DNA of 64,000 nt from NCBI GenBank assembly GCA_013397845.1, contig VZTG01001075.1:1869-65868 (forward strand), in the 5' to 3' direction. Source of the DNA: Melanocharis versteri. Lineage: Eukaryota > Chordata > Aves > Passeriformes > Melanocharitidae. Shown here one piece after another: positions 46,446 to 59,800 of the stretch. A program made the translations under genes and the position numbers. Position 1 is the first letter of the stretch, and the number at the start of each line of letters is the position of its first letter. The notes beneath the pieces were generated by a model. That model was not told the origin of the DNA and searched no databases. It worked only from the letters and a program-made list of their open reading frames with translations.

Positions 46446-49400
46446 AATCACTCTCCTCCCGCCGGGCGTTGGTAAGGGCAACCTGCCCAGGCACGGGCTG
46501 GCACGTCGGAGCCCGGCTGGCTGATGACTGGTGAGGAGAGCGGCGGGCAGGCAGGAGGCCGCTCTCCAGAGTCAGCGAGTCAGCTTGCGGCAGTGCAGAC
46601 CGAGCATCGAACAGCAAAGAGCAGCACCAGCTCCTGCTTGTGCCGGTCTGCAGCCGAAGGTCACATATATGTGGGTATTTGTCATGTCCAGTGTTTATGG
46701 ATAATGTTTTTACATGATGAAACTATCCTCGTGCAGAGACTTCCTTAAGAAAAACCCTTTCCATCCATTTTTATGCAACAGAATCATTTATCTCAAACAG
46801 TGGTTACATTTATTTGCATGATATGAAGTCTGTGATTTAAATACGAACCAATGGATACCTACATGCCCACAAAGATGGGAAAGGATTTCAAGGAGCATTT
46901 AAATCAGACAGTGTTACATGCAATGAATTATCCTGCTTTCCCTTACTCATTTACAATATGTATGGGCACGACATAAAGGCCCAAGAGGAAGGAATCGTCA
47001 GCTTTTGGTGTTCAGAATTAAAAACAGACTAAAAGGTCCCTCCTAGTTAACTTGTACCATCTATATGACTGAGAATATACAACTTCCACACAACACAGGT
47101 ATCTCTGCCCCAAGTGAGTGTTGAGACCAAACAGCTGCTTAGGGTCGTTGCCCATTGCTGTCGCTGGACTCTGATCAACCTGCTGCTAAATCCCTTTTCC
47201 GTATGCTAGCTGGGATCTGCCGTGGTTAATGCTTCACAGGCACACTGCCATCTGCAGTACTGACAAAGCCTTTGGGAGAGCAAGATAAACCCTTGCTGAG
47301 CAACTCAGACTGTATTCTGGACAGCAAAAAGGGAACTACTCATGCATCGTAAAGATTTCCTGTGCTGTTATTAAACATTTTATTTCGAACAATCCAAATT
47401 CTAAATATTCTCGTTTGTTTTAATAGAAGTGTGTACAGTTGGGTTTTTTAACTTGCCTGTCTTTTATTGTAGGTCAGATTTTTTTCATGTTTTGGAGGAT
47501 ACACACACAGGTGTATTCAGTCTAATAAGTGAAGGATGCTGCATTTTTTCACCAGACACTTGCAGCTACATGACCCGGTACATGTCTTGTGGTGAGATTG
47601 GGCAACCCTTCCTTCGAATGCTGAGGAGCTTCCTGTGTCCTTGTCTGGTCCTGGTCTGTGTGACTCTGGCAGCAAGAATTCAGCTTCAGGCAGTGCCACT
47701 CTAGAGGTGCTAAAGCGCAGAGGTGCGCAGTCCTGCCGGGAGCATCTTTCCCATTGATCATGTAAGGTACCAGCTGGCACAAGTGAATGCACTGTGGCAC
47801 TGGGTCTGGTTTGAATGAAACTGGAAATAAATCACACATGGTAATAAAGAAAACAATACTGTAAGTAGATTCCAGATGATGGAGGAGCTCAGAGAAGAAA
47901 AAGAGTGAGGTTCCCTGCTCTGAAACGTCTGCTCAAGTCCAAGACTAAAACTCCAGTCTCACTTGCTGCCCGTATTTAACATCTGAAAAATCTTACATTG
48001 GTGAATCTATTGCCAGGCTTTTTTCCACTATGAGTACAATCTTTTGAAGATTTAATCACTAGGAAAAAAATCACTTTCCTCTGTTGTAATGCAGAGGAGA
48101 AAGTAAAGGAATCCATGCAGCAGGAAAGAGTCTGGAACACATGGCAAGATGTTTTACTTGTATCACAGTATTTTGCACTTATTACAGTGCCTTTGATCCA
48201 ATGGCCTTGCAGTATTTTATGAGTTATGGGTGATCTTTGATCTTTTGTTTCCCAATGCAGATGAAGAAGGCTTTGCCTTATTTTTTTTTTCTGCCAGAGT
48301 AAACTGATTTGCTGAGATTATGCTCAAACTCTAAAGTCAGAAACAAAGCTAAGACAGCAGCTCAGGTCACTGCACTCCCCTTAGTGCCTTCTTTCAGACG
48401 CATATCGCCTTTGTGTCAACACTTCCAAAAGGGGACAGAGTCCAAAAAATGGTGATTAGAAATCACACGTCGCCCCTGTGATTATACCGTAGAAATTGTA
48501 AAGACCCCAGATAACAGGAGGATGAGCACAGGATACATAGACAGCCTACTTTATTAAACCCTTTGAAGCACAGTAGATTATGTTTGCACATAATACACCT
48601 GCTGTGACGCTAAGGACTAAGATCTGTCTTTGTTAACATGCCACCCAAATTTCATCAGGAACATATTTTTCATTAAAATACTTCAATGGAGCTGGTCTCT
48701 GAGGCATCTGGCTAGCGGTGGATAAAATCCTTGCCATTAAAGTTGGTCTCCCTGGAGAGCGAGAAACTAATAACAGAAGGGACAGGAGAACGAGGGAGCA
48801 GACGAGTACCCATTTACCCACCACCAAAACGTTGAGATCTAAATTAAGTTGGACACTGAAGGATACAAAGAGAGAGTAACCTTTAATTGCTGATCTCTAG
48901 CACCAGCTGCCTGCGTGATGAGCAAGCGGGGAGTGCAGACGGATCCACCTGCGCACACACCCCAGGTAGCTGCTGGGCTGAGGCAGCCCGTGGGGCCGAA
49001 ATTCGAAGACAGCCATGGCAGGAAAGTCAGACAGGAAAAAGCTTCGTGGCCTGTAAAAATGGGATTATGTTTTCCAGCTGCTGGCAGCTGTGCAGAAATC
49101 ACTTGCACATGTGGTGATGGGTGGTGCCAGAGGCTGTGGGCAGCTGCCCCTGCTTAGCCAGGCCAGAGCAGCCACCTTGACTCCAGCCAGGAGCTGAAAC
49201 CGGTCTGCTTGATTTTACCCAAACCAAATTCAGGGTACGTATGTAAAGGGCACAATCACCAGATTGGCTGTGTTGGTGGTTTTCAGTGGGCATAAGGTGG
49301 TGTGTTGGTTTCTGGCTCTGTCCCTGCTGCAGGCACAGTTGGGCTGAGAAGAAAATGTCCTTTCCTTACGTTGGCATAAAAACAAGATCGTGTAGTAGCA

Positions 49401-50819
49401 CATATTGTCCGCAGACCACCAGGTGTGAAAGCAGAATGGCTGGCTACTGATTTCCCTCTCTGCTCTGTGTAGTGGGGAGAGATGTGACATTATACGTGAT
49501 TTCTATCTGTGCAAAATACGCTAAAAGCCTTCTCTTGCTGATATTAAATTGACCTCAAGCTTCCTAAGGGGAGCAGTAATAATAAGCATGCAAGCCAGAG
49601 AAATCTGTTTGCCCTCATCTGCACTGGCAAAGGAGAATTAATTGTGAAACCCCCAAAGCAGTGCTGGCTGGGATACAAGAGAGTCATCTGTTACAGAGAA
49701 TCAAGGTAAGGGCCAAAATGGTAAAATAAATATTTGGTGGTTTAGGGGGAAAATTCAAAAAGCTGGAAAGAGTGAGAAACTGAAACATGTCCTTTTGGAA
49801 ATGATATCTTTGCATTGTTCAAAAAAATGCCTCAAAAAAAAAAAAAAAAAAAAGAAAGATTGCACTGCAGTATTGGTTGGAGAATGGACAAGAATATGAA
49901 TAATTCAATGACCAAAGTCATTTAAATTAATAAAAATAAGTAGGAAAAAAGTGCTAAAATTTTCAGAAATTGTTCAAAATCAGAAGCATAAAGCTGGTAA
50001 AGAATGTAAAAGAAGATGAGATCTGCAGGCAGCAATGCTGAGTGACAAAGATTTGTCTAATTTTAATATAAATTTGAAACAAAAGAATGGTTGCTATTCT
50101 GCTGTGTGAAAATTTTGACTAATCAAGTAGAGTGCAGAAGAAACACTGATGTTCAATAAATATTTCTGTTCTCTTTTGGGGTGAAAAACAGACGATAAAG
50201 CCATGTTCCAGATTGGTAAGAAAATACTTCAGTACCAATGCAAGCCTGAGAATGTAAAATAAGAGCAGCTCTAGTTAAAGAACTTAAAACCAGCAGCTCT
50301 GGATAAACATTAATCCGACAGTTTTTAATATTATTTTCCAAATCAGTTGATCTGGAGATGCTGTGGAGGTTTCAGACCACTGGATGAATTATCACGTGTG
50401 GGTTTTCATTGATTTGGTTGGTTTGTAAAGAGAGAGCAGCCCTGGCTGATATAGAGCTGTCAACCTTCCCCAGATTCCAGACACAGGGATGGAAAAGCTG
50501 ATAATAAAAAGTGAGAGTAGCATCACCAAAGCCATTTGACGGAAGTTGGTGGAAATTGTATTTTAGATAAATTTACAAGTTTGGTGAGTAAAGGGAGCAA
50601 TGTTATAATGTAATAATATTTAACATTTCCATAGAATATTTGGATTGGTAAGACCCGACATTCCCATGAAAGATGCTTGTGTAGAATTAGCACAGAATGC
50701 TTTAAAAGGATTAAGTGTTGACAAATTGATCTCAAAATGTCCTTTTAATGTGTAATTTTCATGCAGGATGTATTAACCTAAAGATTTAAACATGGATTAG
50801 GCTTTAGCAATTTAAAATT
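46446..50819. other. intergenic region between THSD1 and VPS36, left part
   Basis: No supported gene. Short frames at 47429-47839 and 48633-48827 lack ATG starts, domains or splice context that hold up. A 20-A tract lies at 49834-49853. Confidence 0.55.
49834..49853 (+). repeat. poly(A) tract
   Basis: Twenty uninterrupted A followed by GAAAGA. No retroposed gene was recognised upstream. Confidence 0.8.
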
Positions 50820-51785
50820 TTTTCAGGGACCTAAAAGAGGATGTAACATCATCACTGCTCAAGTTTTCAGACGACACACAGATTGGGAAAATGTTCAGTG
50901 ATAGTGACTTGTCTTCAGAATTTACCGATCTCTGAATAAGCTGGGTTTTAGCCAACAATACCTGTTTTAATGTAGCTCCCATAAAATGACTCATCTAGGA
51001 ACAAAGACTGTAGAACTTTGTAAGATGCACAGTTTCCTCCTGGGGAGTCATTACTTTACAAAGATCTGGAGATCAGACTGAGTTGTTAGCTAATCTTGAG
51101 CTCCCACTGTCACATCTGTGAATTTGTGCTGCTGCCCACAGGTTTGGAGCAGAGAACAGATGTCACCTTACTTTGACAAGTCTGAGCTATGTAGATGGGG
51201 AGTGAACTGAGCATGAACACAGGTCGAAGCATGTGTTTAATAGTGCAGGAATGCCCTCTGTGGGTATGGTGGGGGGTATAAAAACTGGGGAAGAAAATTA
51301 CCTCTGCAATTTTTGCTAACAAATTCTTGGCCCAGCATTGATCTTCACAATTTTCAGCGGCTATTAGGTAACTACGGAAAGCCTTTGGAAGAGCAGAAAA
51401 AAGAACAAGGTGGGCAAAAAGACTCCCAATGATCAATGTTTAAGAAACTGTTATATTCCAGGAGACTGGGCATGACAGGGACTCATGCTTCATAAAGCAT
51501 TAATGAATATTAGGTCTAGCAGCTAGAAGACAAAGCTAAACACATTCTGATTGTGTACACCAAAAGCATTTTTCCAACAGGTAAAAGTCACTGGAACAAT
51601 CTGCCAAGGCTACAGTGGGATTTCCCAGAAGATGCAGTCTCTCGTTCCTAAAGAGGAGTTCTACCTCAAACACAAATTAAAAAAGGGGAGTCCTACAGTT
51701 TCTGTTACCTGAGAGGTCAAGCGAGATGGTCACATTAGTCTCTTCTGGCCTTGTAACCTATAAATAGATTAGAGTCCTGGTGGGA
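50820..51785 (+). repeat. ancient CR1 LINE, sense orientation
   Basis: Landmarks in order: 'ctcaagttttcagacgacacacagattggga' (about 50858; CR1 reverse-transcriptase end), 'actcatctaggaacaaag' (50990), 'gagcagagaacagatgtcaccttac' (51150), 'ggtaaaagtcactggaacaatctgcc' (51580), and the 3' end 'agatggtcacattagtctcttctggccttgtaacctataaatag' (51725). Nearly full 3' length, but heavily mutated. Confidence 0.8.
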
Positions 51786-54700
51786 AAAAAGCATTACCCT
51801 AATCTTGGACTTTCCCAAAACACTGGAAAAAACAGTAAGAATGCAGAAAGATCAGAAATAGTCACTTTGCAACAGTTGTGCCTAGTTTGGTATTTCTACT
51901 GAAAAGACCAAAACATTTTGATTTTCACTCCAGAATGTTTTAAGATCTTCCTTCTCCCTGCCAGAGAGCTCAGCCATACCCAATACACCCATTTCCAGAG
52001 CTGCTAACTAGCCAACATTTGATAATCACAACAAAGGTTGGGTTTGAAGGAGGTGGGAATTTTGCCATGCTCATCTAATGGGTGGATCAAACCAGAGTAT
52101 CTTTGCAATTTAAGGACACACCTCAAATTCTCTGTCCAATGCTAAGTGAAACTCGGGGGAATTATGCCACACACACACAACTGCTGAGCCTGCCTGAAAC
52201 AACAGACATTTTTCATATACCGTGTCCAATACTGTTATATTCAGGCAACATTTAGAAATAATTCTACCTACATGAAGTGAGTCACTAAATAGCCACAGTA
52301 AAAACAACATAGCAGCAACAGACACAATTGTATTCTGTGCAATTGTGCTGGCTTTTTTTGTTCTTTGCAAAAAGAGAGTGTATCCTCCTGCAATTTTTTT
52401 AAATTTTTTTTTTCTTGTTAAAAGGAAATAACTCCTGTAATTTAGTTTCTGGGAGTGTGCTGCATGTATGAAGCAAGTGACACAGGAGCATCGATCTGAC
52501 CGTTGGCTTAAAAAATACAGTGAAACAGCATTAAACTAGATCAGTCCCCATCTTTACAACTTCCTGAGATAATACTGATGATAATACAAGTACATAAAAT
52601 ACTTGGAATTGTATTCCAGTGCAAAAAGTCTAAATAGTTGTGATCAGAGCAGGACTAGATTCACATCAACTATTCCATCAGTACCAGCCCCTTTTACCTT
52701 GAACTTGCTGTCCATCTCTGCTGCGAGCATGGCAGGGCAGGGTTTAATGTGCTCTTTCATCGGTAGAAAACTTGAAGGCACAGCATTCAGGGTCCAGTGG
52801 GAAAGCAGGAGACCCCAGATCCCACCTGGTCTTTGGTCTGGAGCAGGGGTGCGAAGCAGTGTGGTTTCTGTCAGGCCTGCCTCTCCACGAGCGTGTGCTA
52901 ACTAGCAGGCTGTGGGGTTTTCTGAAACTTAAGATGTCTCAGTCACTCCTGGAATTTTTGTTTTGATGTGTGTTTTTGGGTTTTGGTTTGGTTTTTTGTT
53001 TTTTTTTTAATAACACCTTTAGTTCTACACCACAAAGAAAAATTACTCTCAAGCTTGCTGGACAGGACAACTACCTGGGAGGTGTCTGGGAGGACTGATA
53101 CTTGGACTTCTGCTCCAATGAAAGTATTTAAATAGATCTTTAGAATACAGTCAAATGTTGCCAAGAGACATGTCTAGAATATTCTTTCAGCATGAATACT
53201 TGTAGCTCACTCTTCAGAGAACAAAATGATAGTTAAAAACTTCCCAGCAGGTGACCTGGAACTATAGGGTCTTGCATTTCACATGAATGCCTGAAGGGCC
53301 GAGAGTTAGGGTGAAATGGGAACTGCTAGAATAGGAAAAGGAACATAATTGTCAGATTTGTCAATCGAACTCAACAGAAAATACATTGGAGAGGGAGTTC
53401 CTCCCCAGGAAAACTGGTTTCTTATCAAATCCACAAATAATTTTGAACTGGCCATTCCTGCCTTTTCAGTGTGTGTTTTGAAAGAACTGTCCAGTTGCAA
53501 ATGAGTGCCTCCCAGGCTTCAGGAAGCAGGAACCTCTACTGTTGGCAACAGGTTCCCACTGTCTCCTACTACTGTTCTTATGAATTCAGTGACAAAACTT
53601 GCACTAATTTTAGAAGCACAGTCAGGCTCTTTGGACAAACCATAAACGTCCTGTTAGAAGAACTGAGCATCAAAGAGTTCAGCTAATCAATATGCACCCA
53701 GTAATGATTATGAAAGATACATTTCTGAGGACTTCCATATGCACATCCACATATACTTTTCAGAAGAAAAAAAATTTGCACTTCAGAAATATGGTCCAGA
53801 TTAGATCCATGTTTCCATAGGCTGAATATAATTTTCCTGAAAACAAAGGCAAAGGAGAAACGGAAAAGCTGTACAGATTCCTGAGGAGTGTCTTCCTGTC
53901 AGAAGTATAAAAAGGCTCATGTTTTCAAATGAAAAACATAATCATCATTTAAAACTGTTCCATAAAAAGACAAGCACTATTTGTGTAGGCAGCCCCAGCA
54001 AAATGAGGTAATGGTCATAGATTGTGATACAAATATCCTAGGAATAATCAAAACAGGAAAGGTTCATATAGGCACCTTCTGTATTAAACTAGTATGATCT
54101 GTAAGAATGGCAATTCCTACATTTTCCTATTTCCTAGAATCCTGCTTCAACAGTCAACAGATTTCTTGCTGGCAGTACCAGAGGAAACGGGACCGAGCAG
54201 TGGCACTTTAGGACAGTGTGGTGCACTACCATGGCACCACACACCTGTACACATCACTCCCCTTGCTCACCCAACAGCCGGCTCTCCCCACGGTTTTGGA
54301 TACATGACTTCAGTTCTGTGTCAGCTGGGAAAACACCTTTCAGTGTGCCAAATGCCTTGCCAGTGCTAGCACATGTATAAAAATGCCTGGCTTGCACTCA
54401 GACTGCTTCCCTCATGAAAGTGGTGCTTGGGTTGCCACCTATAGTTTGACTGTTCTGGCTGGGATGGGTCACAGGCTACCCAGCAACAGAAGCAAGGCTT
54501 TCTAATTACATTTAATTCTGCCCTTTAAATCAAAACTATATTGTACCGTTTCACGTACAAAGTGAGACAGCAAATATATGATGTGCTTTAAAAACCTGCC
54601 CCATGGAACCACAAGATTTTAATGTGTAAAGATTTTAAAGCATTTAAAACATTTAGAAGGAAAAAAACTCAACAGAACAATCTACTTAAGAAAATGTTTT

Positions 54701-56330
54701 AATTTTTCTTACTTTCTAGTAGCCATTTTCTCATGTGTCTGTTTAAATTCTAAACCAGCAATACAACCTACCCTATAGACTTCTTCCCTGGAGGAAAAAC
54801 AAAGTCAAGGAAAAATCTTGGGAAAGAAAAGATTGAGAAGGTACCATTATTCTTAACAGGCTGTATTATTATTGCTTAATTAAGATAATGAAACACTCAG
54901 GGTTGGAGGAACAGAGGCTGGCAGTTTACACTTGGCATTTCCTTTCGGGTTTTGTTCTTCCTGCACACGACATGCCCCCTTGTGGGGAGAGCTTCAGGCC
55001 CACAAACCACTGGCCTTCTGTGACAGGTTTTTTTTGGGCAAAGGGACAGTTGTCACAAAACAGCTTTCTGCTTCAAAATTTCTCATTTTGCAGCCCCTCC
55101 TTAGATGTGTGGTGCTCAATGTACTTTGCATGGATCTCTCCTGTGGGTTGTGGAGAGGATGAAAGGAAGCAGCAAGCTGTAAGGCTCCTGAAGAGATGAC
55201 ACCAGGTGACTAACACAGTGAGAACAGTGTGGAACTGGTTCCTTCAGCCGTGTCAAAGACCTAAGTTTTAGCACCCTCGTGGAGCAGAGGAAATCTGCCT
55301 TAAGGAAAGCACTGCATGAAAGTTTGCTCATGACAAGAGTAAGAGGACACAATTCCCTGGATATAAAGGACATCCTACAAGCCACAGGCATGATCACTAT
55401 AGGAATCTCTGCACTGAACTCCTTATTGGCAGGCTCTTAACTCATGTCTTAACTCATGCTATGGTAACACTGAAATAGTTCTGAAAATATTTTCAGGCTC
55501 ATATTAAAAGCCTTTTTGTCCTTTCTTGTAAAGTTGATCTGGCCATTACAACCACAATGCAGTTACTTGTATGCTGTCCTTGCCCATACCTTGAATTAAC
55601 TTTATTTATTAAAAATAGTTACTTCAAAATGCCAAAAATTTAGATAGTGTGGACTGTAAACATCCACTTAACTGTTATTATCATGACAACAGATCTTCAA
55701 GTAGTGTAGCAACTCCACTGGAGTTATGAAAACCGAGGCTATTATATTGCATTCAGTGTGAACATAGGGTGAGGAATACCAAACAATGATACCTTGTGAT
55801 TATTAAACACAGGGTGATAGTCTTCTTCCTCCCTTCAATATGGAAAGCATATTAATTTTCTCATATGAGAGGTAAGCAAATGAACTGTTTCCCCGAAACA
55901 GGTAATAGGCCGATGAAACAAACAAATCATCTTTTGTTAGAAGTACAAGATAAAATAAAAGCACATTAAAGCACAGAGTCTGGTAAAGTGACAGGAGGCT
56001 GCTCCACTCTGCTACAGACAGGACAGAGAAAGGGCACCCAAAGTGCAACATAAATGGACAGGAAGGAAGATGGCAAGGAAAGAGAAGGGAGGAAGTCTGT
56101 AACAATGCTTCTATCTGAGATATTAGCATAAGATATGACAAAATCAACACGGTAATTTCTAGATTCACATGACATACAATAATCTCTCTTGCAGCAGGTT
56201 CTTTCTGTATCAAATTACAGAACCCCAAGATCCTCCCTTAGAAAACTATTCATCGCTTCTGGGAGAAGGGGTTATCCTACACTGGTTTGTTCCTTATACC
56301 TCAGTACACACCAAAGTCCCGTTTCTTATC
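51786..56330. other. intergenic region between THSD1 and VPS36, right part
   Basis: AT-rich, with no supported gene. It includes a T/G-rich low-complexity stretch at about 52955-53008. Frames at 54094-54369, 54888-55199 and 55803-56228 show no family match. Confidence 0.55.
52955..53008. repeat. T/G-rich low-complexity tract
   Basis: Runs of T broken by G (tttttgttttgatgtgtgtt and onwards) ending in a T-only run. No function is implied. Confidence 0.8.
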
Positions 56331-56351
56331 ACTGTGGATACATCTGTCCGC

Positions 56352-56357
56352 TTTATT
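56352..56357 (-). terminator. VPS36: candidate VPS36 poly(A) signal
   Basis: TTTATT on + is AATAAA on -, about 390 bp after the VPS36 stop codon, giving a short 3' UTR. A second candidate lies near 55600 and would lengthen the UTR by about 0.75 kb. Confidence 0.5.
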
Positions 56358-56749
56358 GCTCCAGACATAAACAAACTGGAATTGGAGTATGCAGTAACCT
56401 GGCTTCTGGGCGGCGATCCTCACAGCACTCCATGGCGATATTCTCTCCACTTTCACTGGTGTGGAATCTTCTCTTGAAATGAGAAACTACACAGCACATC
56501 AAATAAAACTTGAAAAATGAGTGAGTTGTCTTGAGACAATAGACATGCTTCTGACTTTGTGATTTCTATTTACTTTCTGTTCCACATAAGAGGATTCAGC
56601 ACTTGAAATACCTGAGAACTGTAAAAGCATTGCAATGTTCATGTCTGTTGCAGTTGACTAACATAAGAAAAATTGTAAAGTCAGTTCTTGGAAGGATTCT
56701 GCCCTCTGCTCTCTTGTTCAACTATTACATAAATTGTACACAAATGGTA
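56358..56749 (-). other. VPS36: probable VPS36 3' UTR
   Basis: Sequence between the VPS36 stop codon and the nearest AATAAA. An open frame of 102 codons on the opposite strand (56169-56477), followed by a + strand AATAAA at about 56502, overlaps it. See the findings. Confidence 0.5.
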
Positions 56750-56843
56750 TTAGCTTTGTGTCAGAAATAAATTTGGATAGAATCTCAAGCCTTCCACCGA
56801 ATCATCTCTGCAAAGATGGCCCATCTTTTCAGCAAGAAGCAGC
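56750..56843 (-). CDS. VPS36: VPS36 last exon
   Basis: G completes Arg, then LLLAEKMGHLCRDDSVEGLR, FYPNLFLTQS and TAA at 56752-56750. The acceptor is 'ctttctctag'. Human ends FMTQS; Leu replaces Met here. Confidence 0.97.
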
Positions 56844-59800
56844 CTAGAGAAAGCAAAAGAAGATGTCCTGTATTACTTGAGGACAACATGGTAACTAAAG
56901 TATTAAACAAAACAATTATTACTTACCTTTCTTTGGCTAAGAGAACAGACATCCCCACCAGCTTAGCAAACTCATCAGCTGTGAGTGAACCCTTTTCAGA
57001 TACCTGTCAAAAACCGAATACACAAATAAACAAACCATGGCATTAAAAGAACAACCAAGTTCTCTCAGCTACTGAATCACATCTGGCCTTGAGAAGCGAT
57101 AAATTGGTAGCAAATCCCTTGAGAAGAAAATTAGTTTGTCTGCATTTTTTAAAAGTACAATTAATTACGAGTATTTCCCCTTAAAAACATCTCTTCTGTG
57201 CCCTGGAAAAATTGCCAAGTATAAAAAAGGAAGGGAGAAAAGAGTTAAATCTGTAAAAAAAATCATATGGTACCCTTTCCTTTGGATTTTTTTTAAAGAT
57301 GCCATAGAACCAAACGAACGGAAAAATTAGAATAGCTCAGACAGCAGAATACAGTCTCCATCAGTATTTACACAGCAGAACTATTCTAAGTGATTCTGGA
57401 AACACTGAAGCCTAAATGAGGAAATAAAAGACCTGTTCAGGGCAGCTCATCAATGCAGAAATATAAATCATCTCAAGTGAAGAATTTGAGTTTTATGGCA
57501 TTTAAAATACATCCAGTGCCTGCAGGAAAATCCCCAAACCTTAGTACTTCACACGACATTATGGCATACTAGAGGGATAACTAAAAGCCACCATCACATT
57601 CAGCTGACCCAAAAGACAGGTTCACTCTTGGGACTCAAAACTTTGGCCCTTTTGTCTCAACCATGCTACTTCATAAAATGAAGCCTTTTCACATATGTTA
57701 GACATGTGGATGTTTAAAATACTAGATAAATACTACATATGAAGTCTAGACTTATTATTGCACTGAATTTCCCTGATAAACATGTTTTATTACCGTAAAA
57801 ATTAATAATTCTTCCGTTTCTCCATTGCTTTAGATTCAAGCAAAGTTGTAAATCCGGACCTAGTTGCCATTTCCTGCTTCCCACATAACTGGGTGGGGAG
57901 GGGTCTATTCTGCATCATTCTCAGCAGTAGTCCTTTTACAGAAACTCAGATTAAATTAGTCCTAACATGAGATTTTCGGAAGCTAAGAGATCAAATCTGA
58001 GTAATGGATGTCAGCTATACAATCGGTGATTAATTATCTTTCCTTCCCAAACCACTACTCTCATCAAGGGTGACTTCGGATTCCTTTGATGTCCATGTAA
58101 TTTCCTGTCTTCAGCAGCCATTCAAAACCACATTTCTCTCCTCCCTTAAACCCTACGGCTTCCTTCCACCACTTCTCAGAACTTAATGTATAATGTGCAG
58201 TAACATTAAAGTACAAGGTGCTTTTGGCCACAAGCCTGATCTCATTTTCCCATTCCCATATGGGCTAGTCTTCCTCAGTTGAAGCCTCTCCCTTACATTT
58301 TTCTATGGAGTCAAAGTCTCATATTATGAAAATAAAATAAAAAAGGCACCTCAGTAATAAATCCACCATCTGTTACTTTTTGCAGTTGACCTCCTTTGCT
58401 ATCAAGAAAGGTTTTTCCTTTCTTTTCAAAGACGTAAGCACTCTAACTGAAGGCAATAAATTCATTAGAAACTGAAAATAATCAGAAAAAAGCCCTAAAA
58501 TGGTCTAGGTATTTTTCTGTACATATAAGAAAATAAACTGAAAATATTAACACATATTGAAAGACTTAAGCATTCCAGTTTTGTTGATTTAGAATAGAAT
58601 CTTTTAAATGACTGTATACGTTTCTCTTATCTAAAAATCTTTTTGATGAGCAAAAGCTACATGGTGACAATCATGCAAAATACACTGAACTGTCTACCTC
58701 GTGTCAAGTGAGGAGGTGTCTGTGATAGCTCTACTTTTTCTCCACTGCCCCCTCTTTGACTTTGACATTTAACTTTGGATACACTGGATCAGCCTTTTCT
58801 CAAATGTATGAAAACCAAAAATTACATTCCACTGAGAAAGACATGGAAAAATGTAACAAATAATGGGATAACAGGACTGTAAAGTGTCCAGAGGCAGCAA
58901 GACCACAAAGGTTTATGTCACTGAGCAATTCATACTATCTTTTTCCCTGATGAAGCTAGCTTAATTCTATACACATTACTCTCCAACTGAGCGCTTTTCA
59001 CAGCAGCAAACTCGGTACACGTGCAATGTACTGTTCTTTGAAATAAACCCAAACCAAACAACTACCTATAAAAAAATTTAAGAGCTGCTCCCACTGCCTT
59101 CAAGCACATCATGTACAGTGTCTGAAGTCCACTTCTGTTAAATTAGGTGCTCGATACATGCCATGAATTTCATCCTACAGTGCAAAAGATTTGGAGGAAG
59201 GCTGAAGGTTAATGAAGTTTGAAAAGAGATAGAAAAGTGATTTATTCCTTAAAGAAAAAGTAATGACTAAGATCATTGCCTGCACAGAACTTTGAAGATG
59301 AGAAGTGCTATTTAAATATTTCTCTTAGAAGATATGAAGTGGAATGCTTTGTGTTTGGAAACCTCAAGAGGAAATCCCATACCTCAAGTTTTTTACCTAA
59401 TGTGTTTAAATTTCTCTAGCATGGTCAAAATACTGAAGGAAATGAAGTACACTTACTGTCTCTAAAGCAGCAGCTACCATTTCCTCTTCATTATGAGACT
59501 GGAGTTCAATCACCATCACACCACTATCAAATATCCGAAGCCTAAAATCAAAAAAGAGAGGCAAAGTAACTAAAAACCCTGTGCACATCACCTATGGTCA
59601 GGTTTCCAATGCATCCACACCTACAACCACTTTACAAAAGGGGAAAAAAATCCCCCAAACCCCAAACAAGCTCTGTAAGATGAACTTAAGCTTAACAGCA
59701 TCTTCAAAATCTGAAGAGACAGAAAAGAGCAGGGCATATGTCTGGTCTTGGTTAAACCCTTTTCCAGTCTGAAAAAATTGTAAGTGAAAAAAAAGTCTTC

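Noticed and set aside
48633..48827. - strand frame with a very hydrophobic start, resembling a signal anchor
   Set aside because: It begins at TTG, not ATG. Extending upstream reaches a stop (TAG at about 48899) without any ATG, and no splice partner or family match was found.
55803..56228. A 141-codon hydrophobic - strand frame downstream of VPS36
   Set aside because: Not in frame with VPS36, no family match, and it lies in probable 3' UTR or intergenic AT-rich DNA.
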